Below are positions 35,807 to 44,377 of a DNA stretch of 64,000 nt, piece by piece. Each line of letters begins with the position of its first letter. The stretch's first letter is position 1. The position numbers and the translations under genes are program-made. The stretch covers positions 1 to 64,000 of the forward strand of contig JAEXGT010000073.1 of the NCBI GenBank assembly GCA_023450615.1. The letters run 5' to 3'. The notes under the pieces were generated by a model, which saw only the letters and a list, made by a program, of their open reading frames with translations, did no database searches and was not told the DNA's origin. The stretch is from Pseudomonadota bacterium. Lineage in GTDB: Bacteria > Pseudomonadota > Alphaproteobacteria > Rhizobiales > Beijerinckiaceae.

Positions 35807-36766
35807 TTAGCCGAGCTTGGCGAGGCGGGCCGCCTTGAGCTTGGCGAAGTCCTCACCGGCGTGATGCGAGGAACGCGTCAGCGGGGTCGAGGAGACGAGG
35901 GAGAACCCTTTGGCATAGGCCGTGGTTTCATAGGCTTTGAACTCGTCCGGCGTGACGAAGCGGATCACCGGGTGATGCTTCTTGGTCGGCTGGAGGTATT
36001 GGCCGATGGTCATGAAATCCACATCCGCGGAACGCAGGTCGTCCATGAGCTGGAGAACCTCGTTCCGCTCCTCGCCGAGCCCGACCATGATGCCGGACTT
36101 GGTGAAGATGGTGGGGTCGATCTCCTTCACCTGCTGCAGCAGGCGGATGGAGTGGAAATAGCGCGCGCCGGGGCGGACCTTCAGGTATTTCGACGGCACG
36201 GTTTCGAGATTGTGGTTGAACACGTCCGGCCGGGCCGCGACGACAACCTCCAGCGCGCCGGGCTTGCGCAGGAAATCCGGCGTCAGAATCTCGATGGTGG
36301 TCTTGGGCGAACGGGCGCGGATGGCATGAATCACGTCCGCGAAATGCTGCGCGCCGCCATCGCTGAGATCGTCGCGGTCCACGGAGGTGATGACCACGTG
36401 CTCGAGGCCGAGCTTCTCGACCGCCTTGGCCACGCTTTCCGGCTCGTTCGGGTCGAGCGCCTGGGGCAGGCCCGTCTTCACGTTGCAGAAGGCGCAGGCG
36501 CGGGTGCAGGTGTCGCCCATGATCATGAAGGTGGCGTGCTTCTTCTCCCAGCACTCGCCGATATTGGGGCAGCCTGCCTCCTCGCAGACCGTCACGAGCT
36601 TGTTCTCGCGCACGATGCGGTTGGTCTCGGCCCATTTGGGCGAGCCCGGAGCCTTCACGCGGATCCAGTCGGGTTTTCGCTGCTGAACAGGCTGATCCGG
36701 CCGATGCGCCTTCTCCGGGTGGCGGGGGCGGTTATCCTTGTTCAGAAGGTCGAGAACGACAGCCAT
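35807..36766 (-). CDS. lipA: Lipoyl synthase
   Basis: A 319-residue radical SAM enzyme that inserts sulfur into octanoyl groups to form lipoyl cofactors. Both cluster motifs are visible: the auxiliary site CEEAGCPNIGEC and the radical SAM site CTRACAFC. The C-terminal RSSYHA-type motif appears as TRSSHHAGE. It supports the lipoylated pyruvate dehydrogenase subunits encoded at 48-51 kb. Confidence 0.97.
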   Translation of the reverse strand: MAVVLDLLNKDNRPRHPEKAHRPDQPVQQRKPDWIRVKAPGSPKWAETNRIVRENKLVTVCEEAGCPNIGECWEKKHATFMIMGDTCTRACAFCNVKTGLPQALDPNEPESVAKAVEKLGLEHVVITSVDRDDLSDGGAQHFADVIHAIRARSPKTTIEILTPDFLRKPGALEVVVAARPDVFNHNLETVPSKYLKVRPGARYFHSIRLLQQVKEIDPTIFTKSGIMVGLGEERNEVLQLMDDLRSADVDFMTIGQYLQPTKKHHPVIRFVTPDEFKAYETTAYAKGFSLVSSTPLTRSSHHAGEDFAKLKAARLAKLG

Positions 36767-36783
36767 GAATAAAACCCTAAATC

Positions 36784-36802
36784 GAAGGGGCCCCGCCCCT
36801 TC
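36784..36802 (-). terminator. GC-rich hairpin between dctA and lipA
   Basis: GAAGGGGC (36784-36791) pairs perfectly with GCCCCTTC (36795-36802) over three bases. On the minus strand it follows the dctA stop by about 125 bases and is followed by GATTTAGGGTTTT, so it may terminate dctA transcription just ahead of lipA. Confidence 0.45.
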
Positions 36803-36928
36803 CGGTATCGGCCTGATTTAAGGCCTTTGCCGCCCTTTCGCAAATGCTCAGATTCCAGGGCTGCCGCACGAAAGCGGCATACCTTGGAGAAGGCCCTGCC
36901 ATGGTCGCTGCATAGGGTTGGGTTTCCC

Positions 36929-38266
36929 TCAATCCGTGCTCACCGCCGTCTCGATATCGGAGGGATCGATCTGCTGGTTGAGGCCGGCATTGAGCTTGTC
37001 CCGGTCGAGTTCGCCCTCCCACCAGGCGACCACCACGGCGGCGACGCCGTTGCCGATGATATTGGTGAGCGCCCTCACTTCACTCATGAATTTATCGATG
37101 CCCAGAATGACGGCCATGCCAGGCACAAGCACTGGGTTCACGACGGCAAGCGTGGCGGCGAGGGTCACGAAACCCGCGCCGGTGACGCCGCTCGCCCCCT
37201 TCGAGGTCAGAAGCGCCACGAGCAGGATGGTGAGCTGCTGGCTCAAGGACAGATCGACGCCGAGCGCCTGCGCGATGAACAGTGTCGCCAGCGTCATGTA
37301 GATGTTCGTGCCGTCGAGATTGAATGAGTAGCCGGTTGGCACCACGAGCCCCACCACCGACTTCGAGCAGCCGAGCCGCTCCAGCTTCTCCATAAGCTGC
37401 GGCAGCGCGCTCTCGGAGGAGCTCGTGCCGAGCACGATAAGAAGCTCGTCCTTGATATAGGCGATGAACTTGAAGATCGAGAAACCCGCGATCCGCGCCA
37501 CGGTGCCGAGAACGACGAACACGAACAAAGCTGCCGTGGCATAAAACGTGATAATCAGACCGAACAAATTGCCGAGCGCGGATGGCCCATAGCGGCCGAT
37601 GGTGTAGGCCATGGCTCCGAAGGCGCCAATGGGCGCGGCCTTCATGACGATTGCAATGACGCCGAACACGCCATGCGCCGCTTCGTCGATAAAGCGGCGC
37701 AGATTGTCGGCCCGCTCGCCCATCGCCAGCAAGGCGAAGCCGAACAGGATGGCGAACAGAAGCACCTGCAAAATATCGCCCTGGGCGAATGCGCCCACCA
37801 CGCTGTCGGGGATGATGTGAAGCACGAAATCCACCGGCTTCTGCTCGGCGGCCGCCTTGGCATAGCCTGCCACCGCGTTCGGATCGGGCGTGCCGGAAAA
37901 GCCTGCGCCGGGTTTCACGAGATTGCCGATGATGAGGCCGATGATAAGCGCGAAGGTGGAAATCACTTCGAAATAGACGAGCGCCTTGACGCCGACGCGG
38001 CCCACCTTCCGCGCATCCTGGATGTGGGAGATGCCGGAGACGACGGTGCAGAAGATAATGGGCGCGATGACCATCTTGATGAGCTTGATGAAGCCGTCGC
38101 CGAGCGCCTTGATCCAATCGCTCTTGGCGAAATCCGGGGCGAGCCAACCCACGAGAATGCCGAGGAAGATGGCGATCAAAACCTGGATGTAGAGAACCTT
38201 GTACCAGGGTTTGCGGATGCGGACCGGAGCCTCGGCCCGGTCCGCAGTAGCGGAAATGGTCGTCAT
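36929..38266 (-). CDS. dctA: C4-dicarboxylate:cation symporter DctA
   Basis: A 445-residue member of the dicarboxylate/amino-acid:cation symporter family. Typical features are LKMVIAPIIFCTVVSGI-like text (present as KMVIAPIIFCTVV), the serine-rich loop GTSSSESALPQL, PTGYSFNLDGTNIYMT and KGASGVTGAGF. It imports succinate, fumarate and malate. The start at ATG 38266 gives a normal N terminus. In rhizobia dctA is sigma54/DctD-dependent; no dctBD is in the window and no sigma54 promoter was confirmed. Confidence 0.96.
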   Translation of the reverse strand: MTTISATADRAEAPVRIRKPWYKVLYIQVLIAIFLGILVGWLAPDFAKSDWIKALGDGFIKLIKMVIAPIIFCTVVSGISHIQDARKVGRVGVKALVYFEVISTFALIIGLIIGNLVKPGAGFSGTPDPNAVAGYAKAAAEQKPVDFVLHIIPDSVVGAFAQGDILQVLLFAILFGFALLAMGERADNLRRFIDEAAHGVFGVIAIVMKAAPIGAFGAMAYTIGRYGPSALGNLFGLIITFYATAALFVFVVLGTVARIAGFSIFKFIAYIKDELLIVLGTSSSESALPQLMEKLERLGCSKSVVGLVVPTGYSFNLDGTNIYMTLATLFIAQALGVDLSLSQQLTILLVALLTSKGASGVTGAGFVTLAATLAVVNPVLVPGMAVILGIDKFMSEVRALTNIIGNGVAAVVVAWWEGELDRDKLNAGLNQQIDPSDIETAVSTD

Positions 38267-38472
38267 GACGCTTGACCTATGTCGAAAGATCGCAGGTCCA
38301 CCCCCTCGCCCAGGCAGCTTCTCGCTCTGCGACCGGTTCAGGGGAAACGCTAAACGCGCATGAAAGCTGCATGGAAAGCGTCTCCTGCACTTCAACCGCT
38401 GCCGCTGGGCAAGCGGAAACCAGGATCGTCCGCCTGGAGTGCGATTCGCCCGGGGCGCTCACGAAAGGGCCC

Positions 38473-38763
38473 TCACCGCCCGGCTTCCGTTCGCCTCGCC
38501 GCCTCCCCGCGAAACATAGCCTCGATGCTCCTGCGGCGCGCTTCCCAGTCCGTGCGATAGCTATGCATATCCTCCAGAACCGCATCGGCGAAGAACTTGC
38601 GCCGGTCGAAATAGCATGGCGGGCCATAGCCGCCCTGGCAGCGCTCCGCCTTGCGGCAGGCGCGGTTGCGGCAGGTGGCGGGCACATGGAGCACATCGGC
38701 GAGACGGCGCAGGGCGTCGTCGCAATCGGGAAGCGTGGCGAGATACTGACGGGTGCGGCTCAT
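38473..38763 (-). CDS. Small Cys-rich protein of unknown function
   Basis: A 96-residue protein starting at ATG 38763 (MSRTRQYLATLPDCDD). The centre has four closely spaced cysteines in CRNRACRKAERCQGGYGPPCYF, here described by C-x4-C-x6-C-x7-C spacing, which could bind a metal. It is followed by an Arg-rich amphipathic helix (EARRRSIEAMFRGEAARR). I do not recognise the family. Codon use matches the surrounding genome. Confidence 0.55.
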   Translation of the reverse strand: MSRTRQYLATLPDCDDALRRLADVLHVPATCRNRACRKAERCQGGYGPPCYFDRRKFFADAVLEDMHSYRTDWEARRRSIEAMFRGEAARRTEAGR

Positions 38764-39189
38764 CGGAAAAGCCTCCTGTGGCAATGAGCTGGACAAGGAA
38801 TGGGAACGAAGAAAAGATTTTTTGGGAAAAAGGCGCGCGCCTGCGGGCTCCGGGCCTGAAAAGGCCGGGAGCCTTGAAGCGGCAATCGAGGGAGGCGCGA
38901 TGGGCAATCCGGCTCGATGGTGTTTGTGTGTGAAGAACCGGATGGCCCCTCGCGCACGGCTTTTTTAGGCGGACACCGCATCATTCCTGAAAGGATGTGC
39001 GGGCGGCCTCCTGCCGGCGGGCTTGGCGTTTGGCCTCATCCGCAGGACCGCTCCCGGCTCCACAATCACGACGCCTCGCGAGCGCGCCCCTCGGTGAGCC
39101 GAGATGACGCCAATATGGCCCAGCTTAGGACGATTGTTAAGAACAAAATAGGAACAAAAATGCCCGAAACCAACCGAGATTGCTTAGAG
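38764..39189. other. Intergenic region at the left edge of the AT-rich island
   Basis: About 425 bases with no supported gene. It holds a 12-bp inverted repeat with one mismatch (38846-38857 with 38862-38873, loop GAAA) and then changes from GC-rich to AT-rich sequence near 39110. No integrase, tRNA fragment or clear direct repeat was found at the change. Confidence 0.35.
38846..38873. repeat. GNRA-loop inverted repeat
   Basis: GGCTCCGGGCCT and AGGCCGGGAGCC flank a GAAA tetraloop, with one G-G mismatch. A stable hairpin in transcripts from either strand; position upstream of the small Cys-rich gene suggests a leader structure or a terminator for unseen transcription. Confidence 0.35.
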
Positions 39190-40176
39190 CTAGTGTATGC
39201 TTTCTCCAAGGTCATTCAGCAGTGGCTCAATCTCTTCTGGGGTGAGAGGCCAATCCGCGATCGCTTGTTCTGGTGACTGAGAGACGGCCCTGTAGGCTAG
39301 AAGAATAGACGGCTGGGTGAATAATGGGTTCCGTCCTGCTACGCGAGCCTTAATACGATCTATAAGGAAAGACTTCTGATCGAGAAGAGCAGTTACAGCT
39401 CGCATGTAGTCATCTGCATCCTTAGGCTCGTAGGCACGTACAAGGAAACCCTCCAAGAGACTTGGCTTAGGCTCAAGACCTGTGGCATGCCGATAGAGCT
39501 CGCCCAACCGGCTTGTAATATCCCTCACAGATGCCAATGCTTGACTCACATCCTTGGCCACAAGTTCGAAGTAGTCATTAGTAGCCTCTAACAATGCCAT
39601 AGCTTTCGCAGCGTTCCGCTGCATAATGTGCGTAGCATCTATCTGAGGCTTATAGATAGTGTCATGAGTAAGTTCGCTGTACGCATGCTGAAGTATAGTC
39701 TTAATTTGGACTTCGCATGGAGTGCCCGCAGGGATTACCACTCCATTATTTTCAGTGTCAGCGTCAGGCCTTACGACGAAATGAACGGCAGCATATTCAA
39801 AGGCCACCGGATTCCGCTTTTGTTCTTCCTCATAATCACGATCTTTGGAGCATGTCCAGCCAGGATTTTGTCGCAGAGAGGCAACTACCTTCGCGATGTC
39901 GCTTCCTAATAAAACAACAAAGCGGGTTCCAACCTTATCTGTGATATCATTATAAGGTTCTTTGTATGTCTTATTCCTATAAAAAGCCTTTTCTATTAGC
40001 TTGTTATCATCCTTAAGCCGAGGGCTTACAGAACTCTTAAGAAAATAAGCAGTATCAATTGGAGCAATTAAAGCACTTAGATTATCTATTACTTTATTAC
40101 TGATCAAATCTCCCCAAGCTCGATAAATATTCTTTTCTGCATGCCATTGGGCAAGAAATTTCTCCTCTCTGCTCAT
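39190..40176 (-). CDS. RelA/SpoT-domain nucleotidyltransferase (stand-alone)
   Basis: A 328-residue protein with a RelA/SpoT synthetase-like domain at about residues 45-175. Recognisable elements are RLK...K (53-63, ATP site), DKVGTR (80-85, the metal aspartate of DxxGxR), YAAVH (128-132, nucleotide stacking loop), EVQIKT (155-160) and HAYSELTHD (164-172). No HD hydrolase, TGS or ACT domain is present, so it is not housekeeping Rel. The C-terminal 150 residues are helical and unrecognised. It could make an alarmone, or transfer pyrophosphate to another target such as tRNA, as toxSAS proteins do. Start ATG 40176 overlaps the stop of the upstream NdpA-like gene (ATGA). Confidence 0.8.
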   Translation of the reverse strand: MSREEKFLAQWHAEKNIYRAWGDLISNKVIDNLSALIAPIDTAYFLKSSVSPRLKDDNKLIEKAFYRNKTYKEPYNDITDKVGTRFVVLLGSDIAKVVASLRQNPGWTCSKDRDYEEEQKRNPVAFEYAAVHFVVRPDADTENNGVVIPAGTPCEVQIKTILQHAYSELTHDTIYKPQIDATHIMQRNAAKAMALLEATNDYFELVAKDVSQALASVRDITSRLGELYRHATGLEPKPSLLEGFLVRAYEPKDADDYMRAVTALLDQKSFLIDRIKARVAGRNPLFTQPSILLAYRAVSQSPEQAIADWPLTPEEIEPLLNDLGESIH

Positions 40177-41234
40177 TCTTGTCCCTCTATTGGCCCACGA
40201 ATTGTAACTCGCGTCCACTTGGGTTGCCCTTCCCACCGCTCAACAGTCTCAACCTCGACGAGCTCTTTCATCGCTTCAGGAGGACCAGAGAGTGTAATTT
40301 TACTTGGAAAACGCAGTTTTCTGAGCTTTAAAGTTCCGCTGACTTCACTTAGATCTTTAGGTATTACTCTATCTGGGAAACGCTCTTCACGCATATGCGC
40401 GCGATACTGATCGCGAATTTCGCGTGGGAGGTATCTATCTGCAAATTGTGCAACCTGAATAGTAGGGGATTGATCTACTTTCAGATAAGTATAAAGGCCA
40501 TTGTAAAGATCTACTTTTCCCTCCTCAGAAATTGGAGCGGACTTGATAAACGATTTTGTTTGTTCAAGAAATTTCTTGACTTGCTGGGCATTATTCTCAG
40601 GAATATCAAGCCCGAGAAAGCGACTGTGGAAGTAGTGCGCTGCGTTCTCGCGTTGCGCCGCTGTCATGGTGCTGTCGTAAACTGTAGCACTCCAACCTCC
40701 AGGCAGTTCCGGACGTGGATCAGCTCCATCAGAAACAAATAAGCCAATCTTGTAGAGTTTTGTTTTAGGGCTCAGAAATAGATCGCTGACAAAAGTTGCC
40801 TGCAGGTCGCGGGTCTTCAAGAAGCCCTCATGAAGCTCTGCTTTCATAACCCCAAAGAATGGGCGACTAGGATGCCCTACAGTTCCATCGAAAGCGACTA
40901 CTAGTCCTCCAGGAAGTTGTCTTGAGCTCTGAGCTTCTGCCAAGCCATCGGCAAGAAGCTTAGATTGAAGTACAAAATTTTCATCATCAGCATCTAAAAG
41001 TGCACACCCTCTCGCTATTACGCTGCCATCACCAAAGGAGCGAATAGCCATTTCCATGCACTGTGCATTGCTTTTAAACGCAGCTATGACCCGGCTAATA
41101 AAAACCTGTTTGGCTCGATCCGGCAGATTGAGGAGTTCAGTAGAGTAAGTTGGAGGTATGATTGTTTTGTCATCTGCCCGACGATGAACTTCATGCAAGC
41201 ACACGCGACCTAAAACTAAATTCTCAAGCGTCAT
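40173..41234 (-). CDS. NdpA/YejK-like 37-kDa nucleoid-associated protein
   Basis: A 353-residue protein with features of the NA37/NdpA family: an N-terminal LVLGRVCLHEV-type strand, LLDADDENFVLQSKLLADGLAEAQ, GGLVVAFDG, FFGVMKAELHEGF, LYKIGLFVSD and, near the C terminus, LKLRKLRFPSKITLSGPPE. Housekeeping YejK binds nucleoid DNA, and relatives also turn up as accessory genes. It is the first gene of an ATGA-coupled pair with the RelA/SpoT-like gene, in an AT-rich island. Joint function is not known; a defence or stress module is inferred from context only. Confidence 0.75.
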   Translation of the reverse strand: MTLENLVLGRVCLHEVHRRADDKTIIPPTYSTELLNLPDRAKQVFISRVIAAFKSNAQCMEMAIRSFGDGSVIARGCALLDADDENFVLQSKLLADGLAEAQSSRQLPGGLVVAFDGTVGHPSRPFFGVMKAELHEGFLKTRDLQATFVSDLFLSPKTKLYKIGLFVSDGADPRPELPGGWSATVYDSTMTAAQRENAAHYFHSRFLGLDIPENNAQQVKKFLEQTKSFIKSAPISEEGKVDLYNGLYTYLKVDQSPTIQVAQFADRYLPREIRDQYRAHMREERFPDRVIPKDLSEVSGTLKLRKLRFPSKITLSGPPEAMKELVEVETVERWEGQPKWTRVTIRGPIEGQE

Positions 41235-41446
41235 TCAAGTCCCCCCATCCGGACCGGTGCGCAGTAGTTTTTATTGAGATCTGGCCAAGGCCGAATCCAT
41301 GCTGCGTCAACCGGAAAGTCTCTCAAAGAAAATTCATAGACTTCTAAATAGCAAGTTGAATTTATCGCTTTAGGCGAGCATTTGGCGCGATAGAACAATT
41401 TCTAGTACATAAGTCGAATATCTTAATGTACGTGTGACAGTTGCCG

Positions 41447-41896
41447 CTAGAGTGCCCCAAACTCCGCCACCAATTCCGGATAAATCTCCATCGGCGGGAG
41501 CTTCTCGAAGCTGTGCACCGCAGGCGTTTTCGCCCAGGGGAGCGCCTCACTGGTATAGGTCTCGATGAAGGGCGCAAAATCCTTCGCGTCATCGAGCATG
41601 GTGGCGCGGATATTCACGAAATCGTCGAGTCCTTCGGGGCGCGTGAACAGCCAGCTCATGCAATGCGGGCAGAAGAAATGGCGCGTGGGGCTGTGCAGGC
41701 CGCCGATCACGGGTTCGCCCTGCTCCACCGCTAACCTGTCGCTGGTGTAGAGTGCGCTCAGCGAGAAGGCGCTCGCGCTCATGCGCTGGCAGCCCGTGCA
41801 ATGGCAGGCCATGGTCATGACGGGTTTTCCCGTCACGCGAAACCGCACCTGCCCGCACCGGCATCCGCCCTCTCGTCCCGTGATGTCATCCGCCAT
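41447..41896 (-). CDS. GFA family (glutathione-dependent formaldehyde-activating-like) protein
   Basis: A 149-residue protein with the zinc-binding GFA/CENP-V pattern: GGCRCGQVRFRV, CHCTGCQRMSASAFS and FFCPHCMSW. Seven cysteines in these three motifs would hold two zinc ions. Family members include Gfa, but most have no proven activity on S-hydroxymethylglutathione. ATG 41896 is chosen as start of the conserved region; longer in-frame starts at 41908 and 41911 are possible. GC-rich again, so it lies outside the AT-rich island. Confidence 0.85.
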   Translation of the reverse strand: MADDITGREGGCRCGQVRFRVTGKPVMTMACHCTGCQRMSASAFSLSALYTSDRLAVEQGEPVIGGLHSPTRHFFCPHCMSWLFTRPEGLDDFVNIRATMLDDAKDFAPFIETYTSEALPWAKTPAVHSFEKLPPMEIYPELVAEFGAL

Positions 41897-42044
41897 CGTA
41901 GCCACCATCATTCGAAGACGGGGAGGATGAGGCGCATGGGAGGCTTCGGTCAATGCCGGACGCGCTGGCGCGCCCCTGAATGCCGGGCGAGGCATTCGGC
42001 TTGGGATGCGGTTCCGGCGCGCGCCCTCGTGGGAGCCGCAAATG

Positions 42045-42080
42045 AAAGAGCCGCTTCCACGCGAGCAGAAGCGGCTCTTT
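42045..42080. terminator. Bidirectional terminator after the RTX/cadherin-like gene
   Basis: AAAGAGCCGCTT (42045-42056) pairs with AAGCGGCTCTTT (42069-42080) over 12 bases; T-rich sequence follows on the plus strand and a short T run on the minus strand. It lies 75 bases beyond the RTX gene stop (minus strand). Confidence 0.75.
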
Positions 42081-42154
42081 TTGTTTTCAATCGAGGTGCT
42101 TAGAGCTTCGGAGCATGGCGCGAGGCTATGCTCCGAAGCATCCGATGGGCACGA

Positions 42155-44377
42155 TCAGATGACGAGGAAATCGAGATCCGTCAGCTTCAGGCCGGCCTTC
42201 AGCTTGGCGAAGGCGATCCCCTTCTTGCCGCCGACGCCGTCTGCGTCATAGGACAGAACCCCGGTCTTGGAGTTGTAGTCGAGGTAGTCGTTCTTGTCCT
42301 TCGGGCCGTTGATGCTGAAGAACTTCTTGTTCAGCTTGCCGGGCTTCGCCTCGGTGCCTTTGCCGAGCTTCTTGAAGATGGCGTTATCGAGCCAGATCGT
42401 GTCGTCCTTCACGTTGAAGTCCTTGATCGTGTCCAGATTTTTCTTCTTATCGAGCTTCGTGCTGAACACGAAGACGTCCTTGCCCTTGCCTCCGGTCAGG
42501 GTGTCGTTGCCGAAACCGCCGCCGAGACGGTCGTTGCCCTTGCCGCCCGTGATCTTGTCGGTGCCGGCGCCGCCGAACAGGACGTTGTTGCCCGACACGG
42601 CCGTGATGGTCTCTTTTTGGACGTCGGTCAGCGAGACGGTAAGGAGCTTATCGACGCTGGTCGTTCCGTCGGAGACGCGCACGGCGACCTGGTGGCTGGT
42701 CGCTTGCTCGTAATCGAGCAGCAGACCGTTCTTGACCACGAGCTTGTCACCCTGAACGGCGAACCGGCCGCCGGCATCGTCCACGAGGATGTAGGACAGG
42801 GCGTCGCCGTCAGCGTCGGTGGCGGAGAGATCGCCGACAACGGTGCCGTTCGCGGCGTTCTCGGCCACACTCGCGGGAGACAGGTTCAGAGCCGTCGGGG
42901 CATCGTCAACGGAATTGATCGTGACGTTGACCTTCTGCTCGACGCTGCCGCCCTTGCCGTCGGAGACGATGATGGTGAAGCTGTCGGTGCCGTGCACGTT
43001 CGCGGTCGGGGTGTAGGTGAACTTGCCGTCTGCGATGGTGACAGCGCCCTTCTGCGGGCCTGCGCCGTCCTTGATCGTGTAGGTCAGGTCGTCGCCATCC
43101 ACATCGGTGCCACCGATATTGATGCCAACCAGCGCCGTGTCCTCGTTCGTGGTGACGTTGCGGTTCGCCTCGATGGTCGGAGCGTAGTTGATCTCGGCGC
43201 TGCCGTTCTTCAGGGCGGTGATGATGCCGCCGACGCCGAAGAACTTGCCGCCTGCCGTGGCGCCACGGGCGGCGAGAACGAGTTCAGCCAGATCCATCGC
43301 GAAATCATCGGATTGGCCGAGACGCGTCACGATCTGCTTCAGCACGATGGTGTATTCATCGGCCTTGAGGGCAGCCACGCGGGCAGCGACGGCTTCGTTG
43401 CCTTCAACCGCATCCCACTCGGCGATCAGGGCCTGGCGATGGGCGTTGAGCAGCTCGACATATTCCTCAAGCGCAGCGGCCATTGCCGTGGCGTCAGCCG
43501 CGTTGTCGATGGCGTTGATGAACTGGAACTTGGCATGCTCGACCTGAACCTGGTGAGCGAATGCCGCCTGGAGATCCGCAAGGGATGTAAAGTCGCCGAA
43601 CAGGGTGGCGATTTCCTGCAGGCCGAGCGCCACGGCCTTCTGGCGGCCTGCGTTGTCGGGAAGCTCACGGAAGAGTGCCACGGCCTCACCACTCAGCACC
43701 CCGTCTTCGATGGCGCGGTCGATGGCGCCCAGGATGCTCACATCCGTCGCGGTACCGTCGTTGAAGACGCTGAGAATCTCGGCGATTTCGCCGGCCGCCT
43801 CGTCGATGGCGGTGATGATCTTGACCACGCCGAAGAACTTCTCGCCGGGCATGGAACCGCGGGCTTCGAGAACACGCGCAGCGAGTTCCGCCACGTAATC
43901 GGCGTCATCGAGACGGCCGTTGATCTCGGCGAGAACGGTCGTGTAGGCATCGGCCTTGAGGGCAGCCACGCGCTCGGCGACGGCTTCATTGCCTTCGACA
44001 GCATCCCACTCGGCGATCAGGGCCTGGCGGTGGGCGTTGAGCAGCTCGACATATTCCTCGAGCGCAGCGGCCATTGCCGTAGCGTCAGCGGCATTGTCGA
44101 TGGCGGCGATGAACTGGTGCTTGGCGTACTCGACAGCAATCTGGCGAGCGAGCTCAGCCTTTACCGCCTCAACGTCCGCATAGCCGCCGAACAGGTTGGC
44201 GACCTCTTTCAGACCGAGGGCGATGGCCTGCTGGCGACCGGCGCGGTCGGGGAGGCTGTTGAAGATCGCGTCATTGCCGTCCGAGAACAGCATGTCGCCA
44301 TAGGTGTCGATGGCATCGAGGATTGCCGTTACGTCGGCATCCGGATCGTTGAAGGCTGCGAGAAGCGCGTCGGACAT
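42155..44377 (-). CDS. RTX/cadherin-like secreted calcium-binding protein with internal duplication
   Basis: A 740-residue acidic protein without a Sec signal. Residues about 16-195 and 213-392 are tandem copies of one helical unit with a 197-residue period; 43 residues (92-134 and 289-331) are identical between copies. Residues about 398-495 and 495-590 are Ig/cadherin-like units (ATDADGDALSY, GTDVDGDDLTYTI). Next come a few RTX nonapeptides (GGAGTDKITGGKGND, GGFGNDTLTGGKGKD), and the C terminus ends LKLTDLDFLVI, a usual type I secretion tail. Export through a TolC-type system is inferred; no transporter genes are near. Probable adhesin or extracellular matrix protein. Confidence 0.85.
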   Translation of the reverse strand: MSDALLAAFNDPDADVTAILDAIDTYGDMLFSDGNDAIFNSLPDRAGRQQAIALGLKEVANLFGGYADVEAVKAELARQIAVEYAKHQFIAAIDNAADATAMAAALEEYVELLNAHRQALIAEWDAVEGNEAVAERVAALKADAYTTVLAEINGRLDDADYVAELAARVLEARGSMPGEKFFGVVKIITAIDEAAGEIAEILSVFNDGTATDVSILGAIDRAIEDGVLSGEAVALFRELPDNAGRQKAVALGLQEIATLFGDFTSLADLQAAFAHQVQVEHAKFQFINAIDNAADATAMAAALEEYVELLNAHRQALIAEWDAVEGNEAVAARVAALKADEYTIVLKQIVTRLGQSDDFAMDLAELVLAARGATAGGKFFGVGGIITALKNGSAEINYAPTIEANRNVTTNEDTALVGINIGGTDVDGDDLTYTIKDGAGPQKGAVTIADGKFTYTPTANVHGTDSFTIIVSDGKGGSVEQKVNVTINSVDDAPTALNLSPASVAENAANGTVVGDLSATDADGDALSYILVDDAGGRFAVQGDKLVVKNGLLLDYEQATSHQVAVRVSDGTTSVDKLLTVSLTDVQKETITAVSGNNVLFGGAGTDKITGGKGNDRLGGGFGNDTLTGGKGKDVFVFSTKLDKKKNLDTIKDFNVKDDTIWLDNAIFKKLGKGTEAKPGKLNKKFFSINGPKDKNDYLDYNSKTGVLSYDADGVGGKKGIAFAKLKAGLKLTDLDFLVI
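43385..43513 (-). repeat. Internal repeat, copy 2 core
   Basis: Encodes the 43-residue segment (AIDNAADATAMAAALEEYVE and onward, residues 289-331) that is identical in amino acids to copy 1 at 43976-44104. The DNA copies differ at several third positions. Confidence 0.9.
43976..44104 (-). repeat. Internal repeat, copy 1 core
   Basis: Encodes residues 92-134 of the RTX/cadherin-like protein, identical to residues 289-331 encoded at 43385-43513, inside a longer and more diverged duplication of about 180 residues. Confidence 0.9.

Larger units (their letters stand above)
39110..41445. other. AT-rich accessory island (RelA/SpoT-like + NdpA-like)
   Basis: Base composition drops sharply here; for example 40021-40080 has 21 G+C out of 60 bases, while flanking genes are plainly GC-rich. 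The island contains only the two overlapping minus-strand genes and their short flanks, between dctA/the Cys-rich gene and the GFA-family gene. This suggests horizontal acquisition. No mobility gene or boundary repeat was found, so the ends are approximate. Confidence 0.6.

Noticed and set aside
39190..40176. Housekeeping Rel/SpoT
   Set aside because: The protein has only a synthetase-like domain with altered residues and lacks HD, TGS and ACT domains; composition is foreign to the genome.
43370..44110. Possible CRISPR or tandem satellite
   Set aside because: Only two copies, about 590 bases apart and in frame within one gene; this is a protein-domain duplication.
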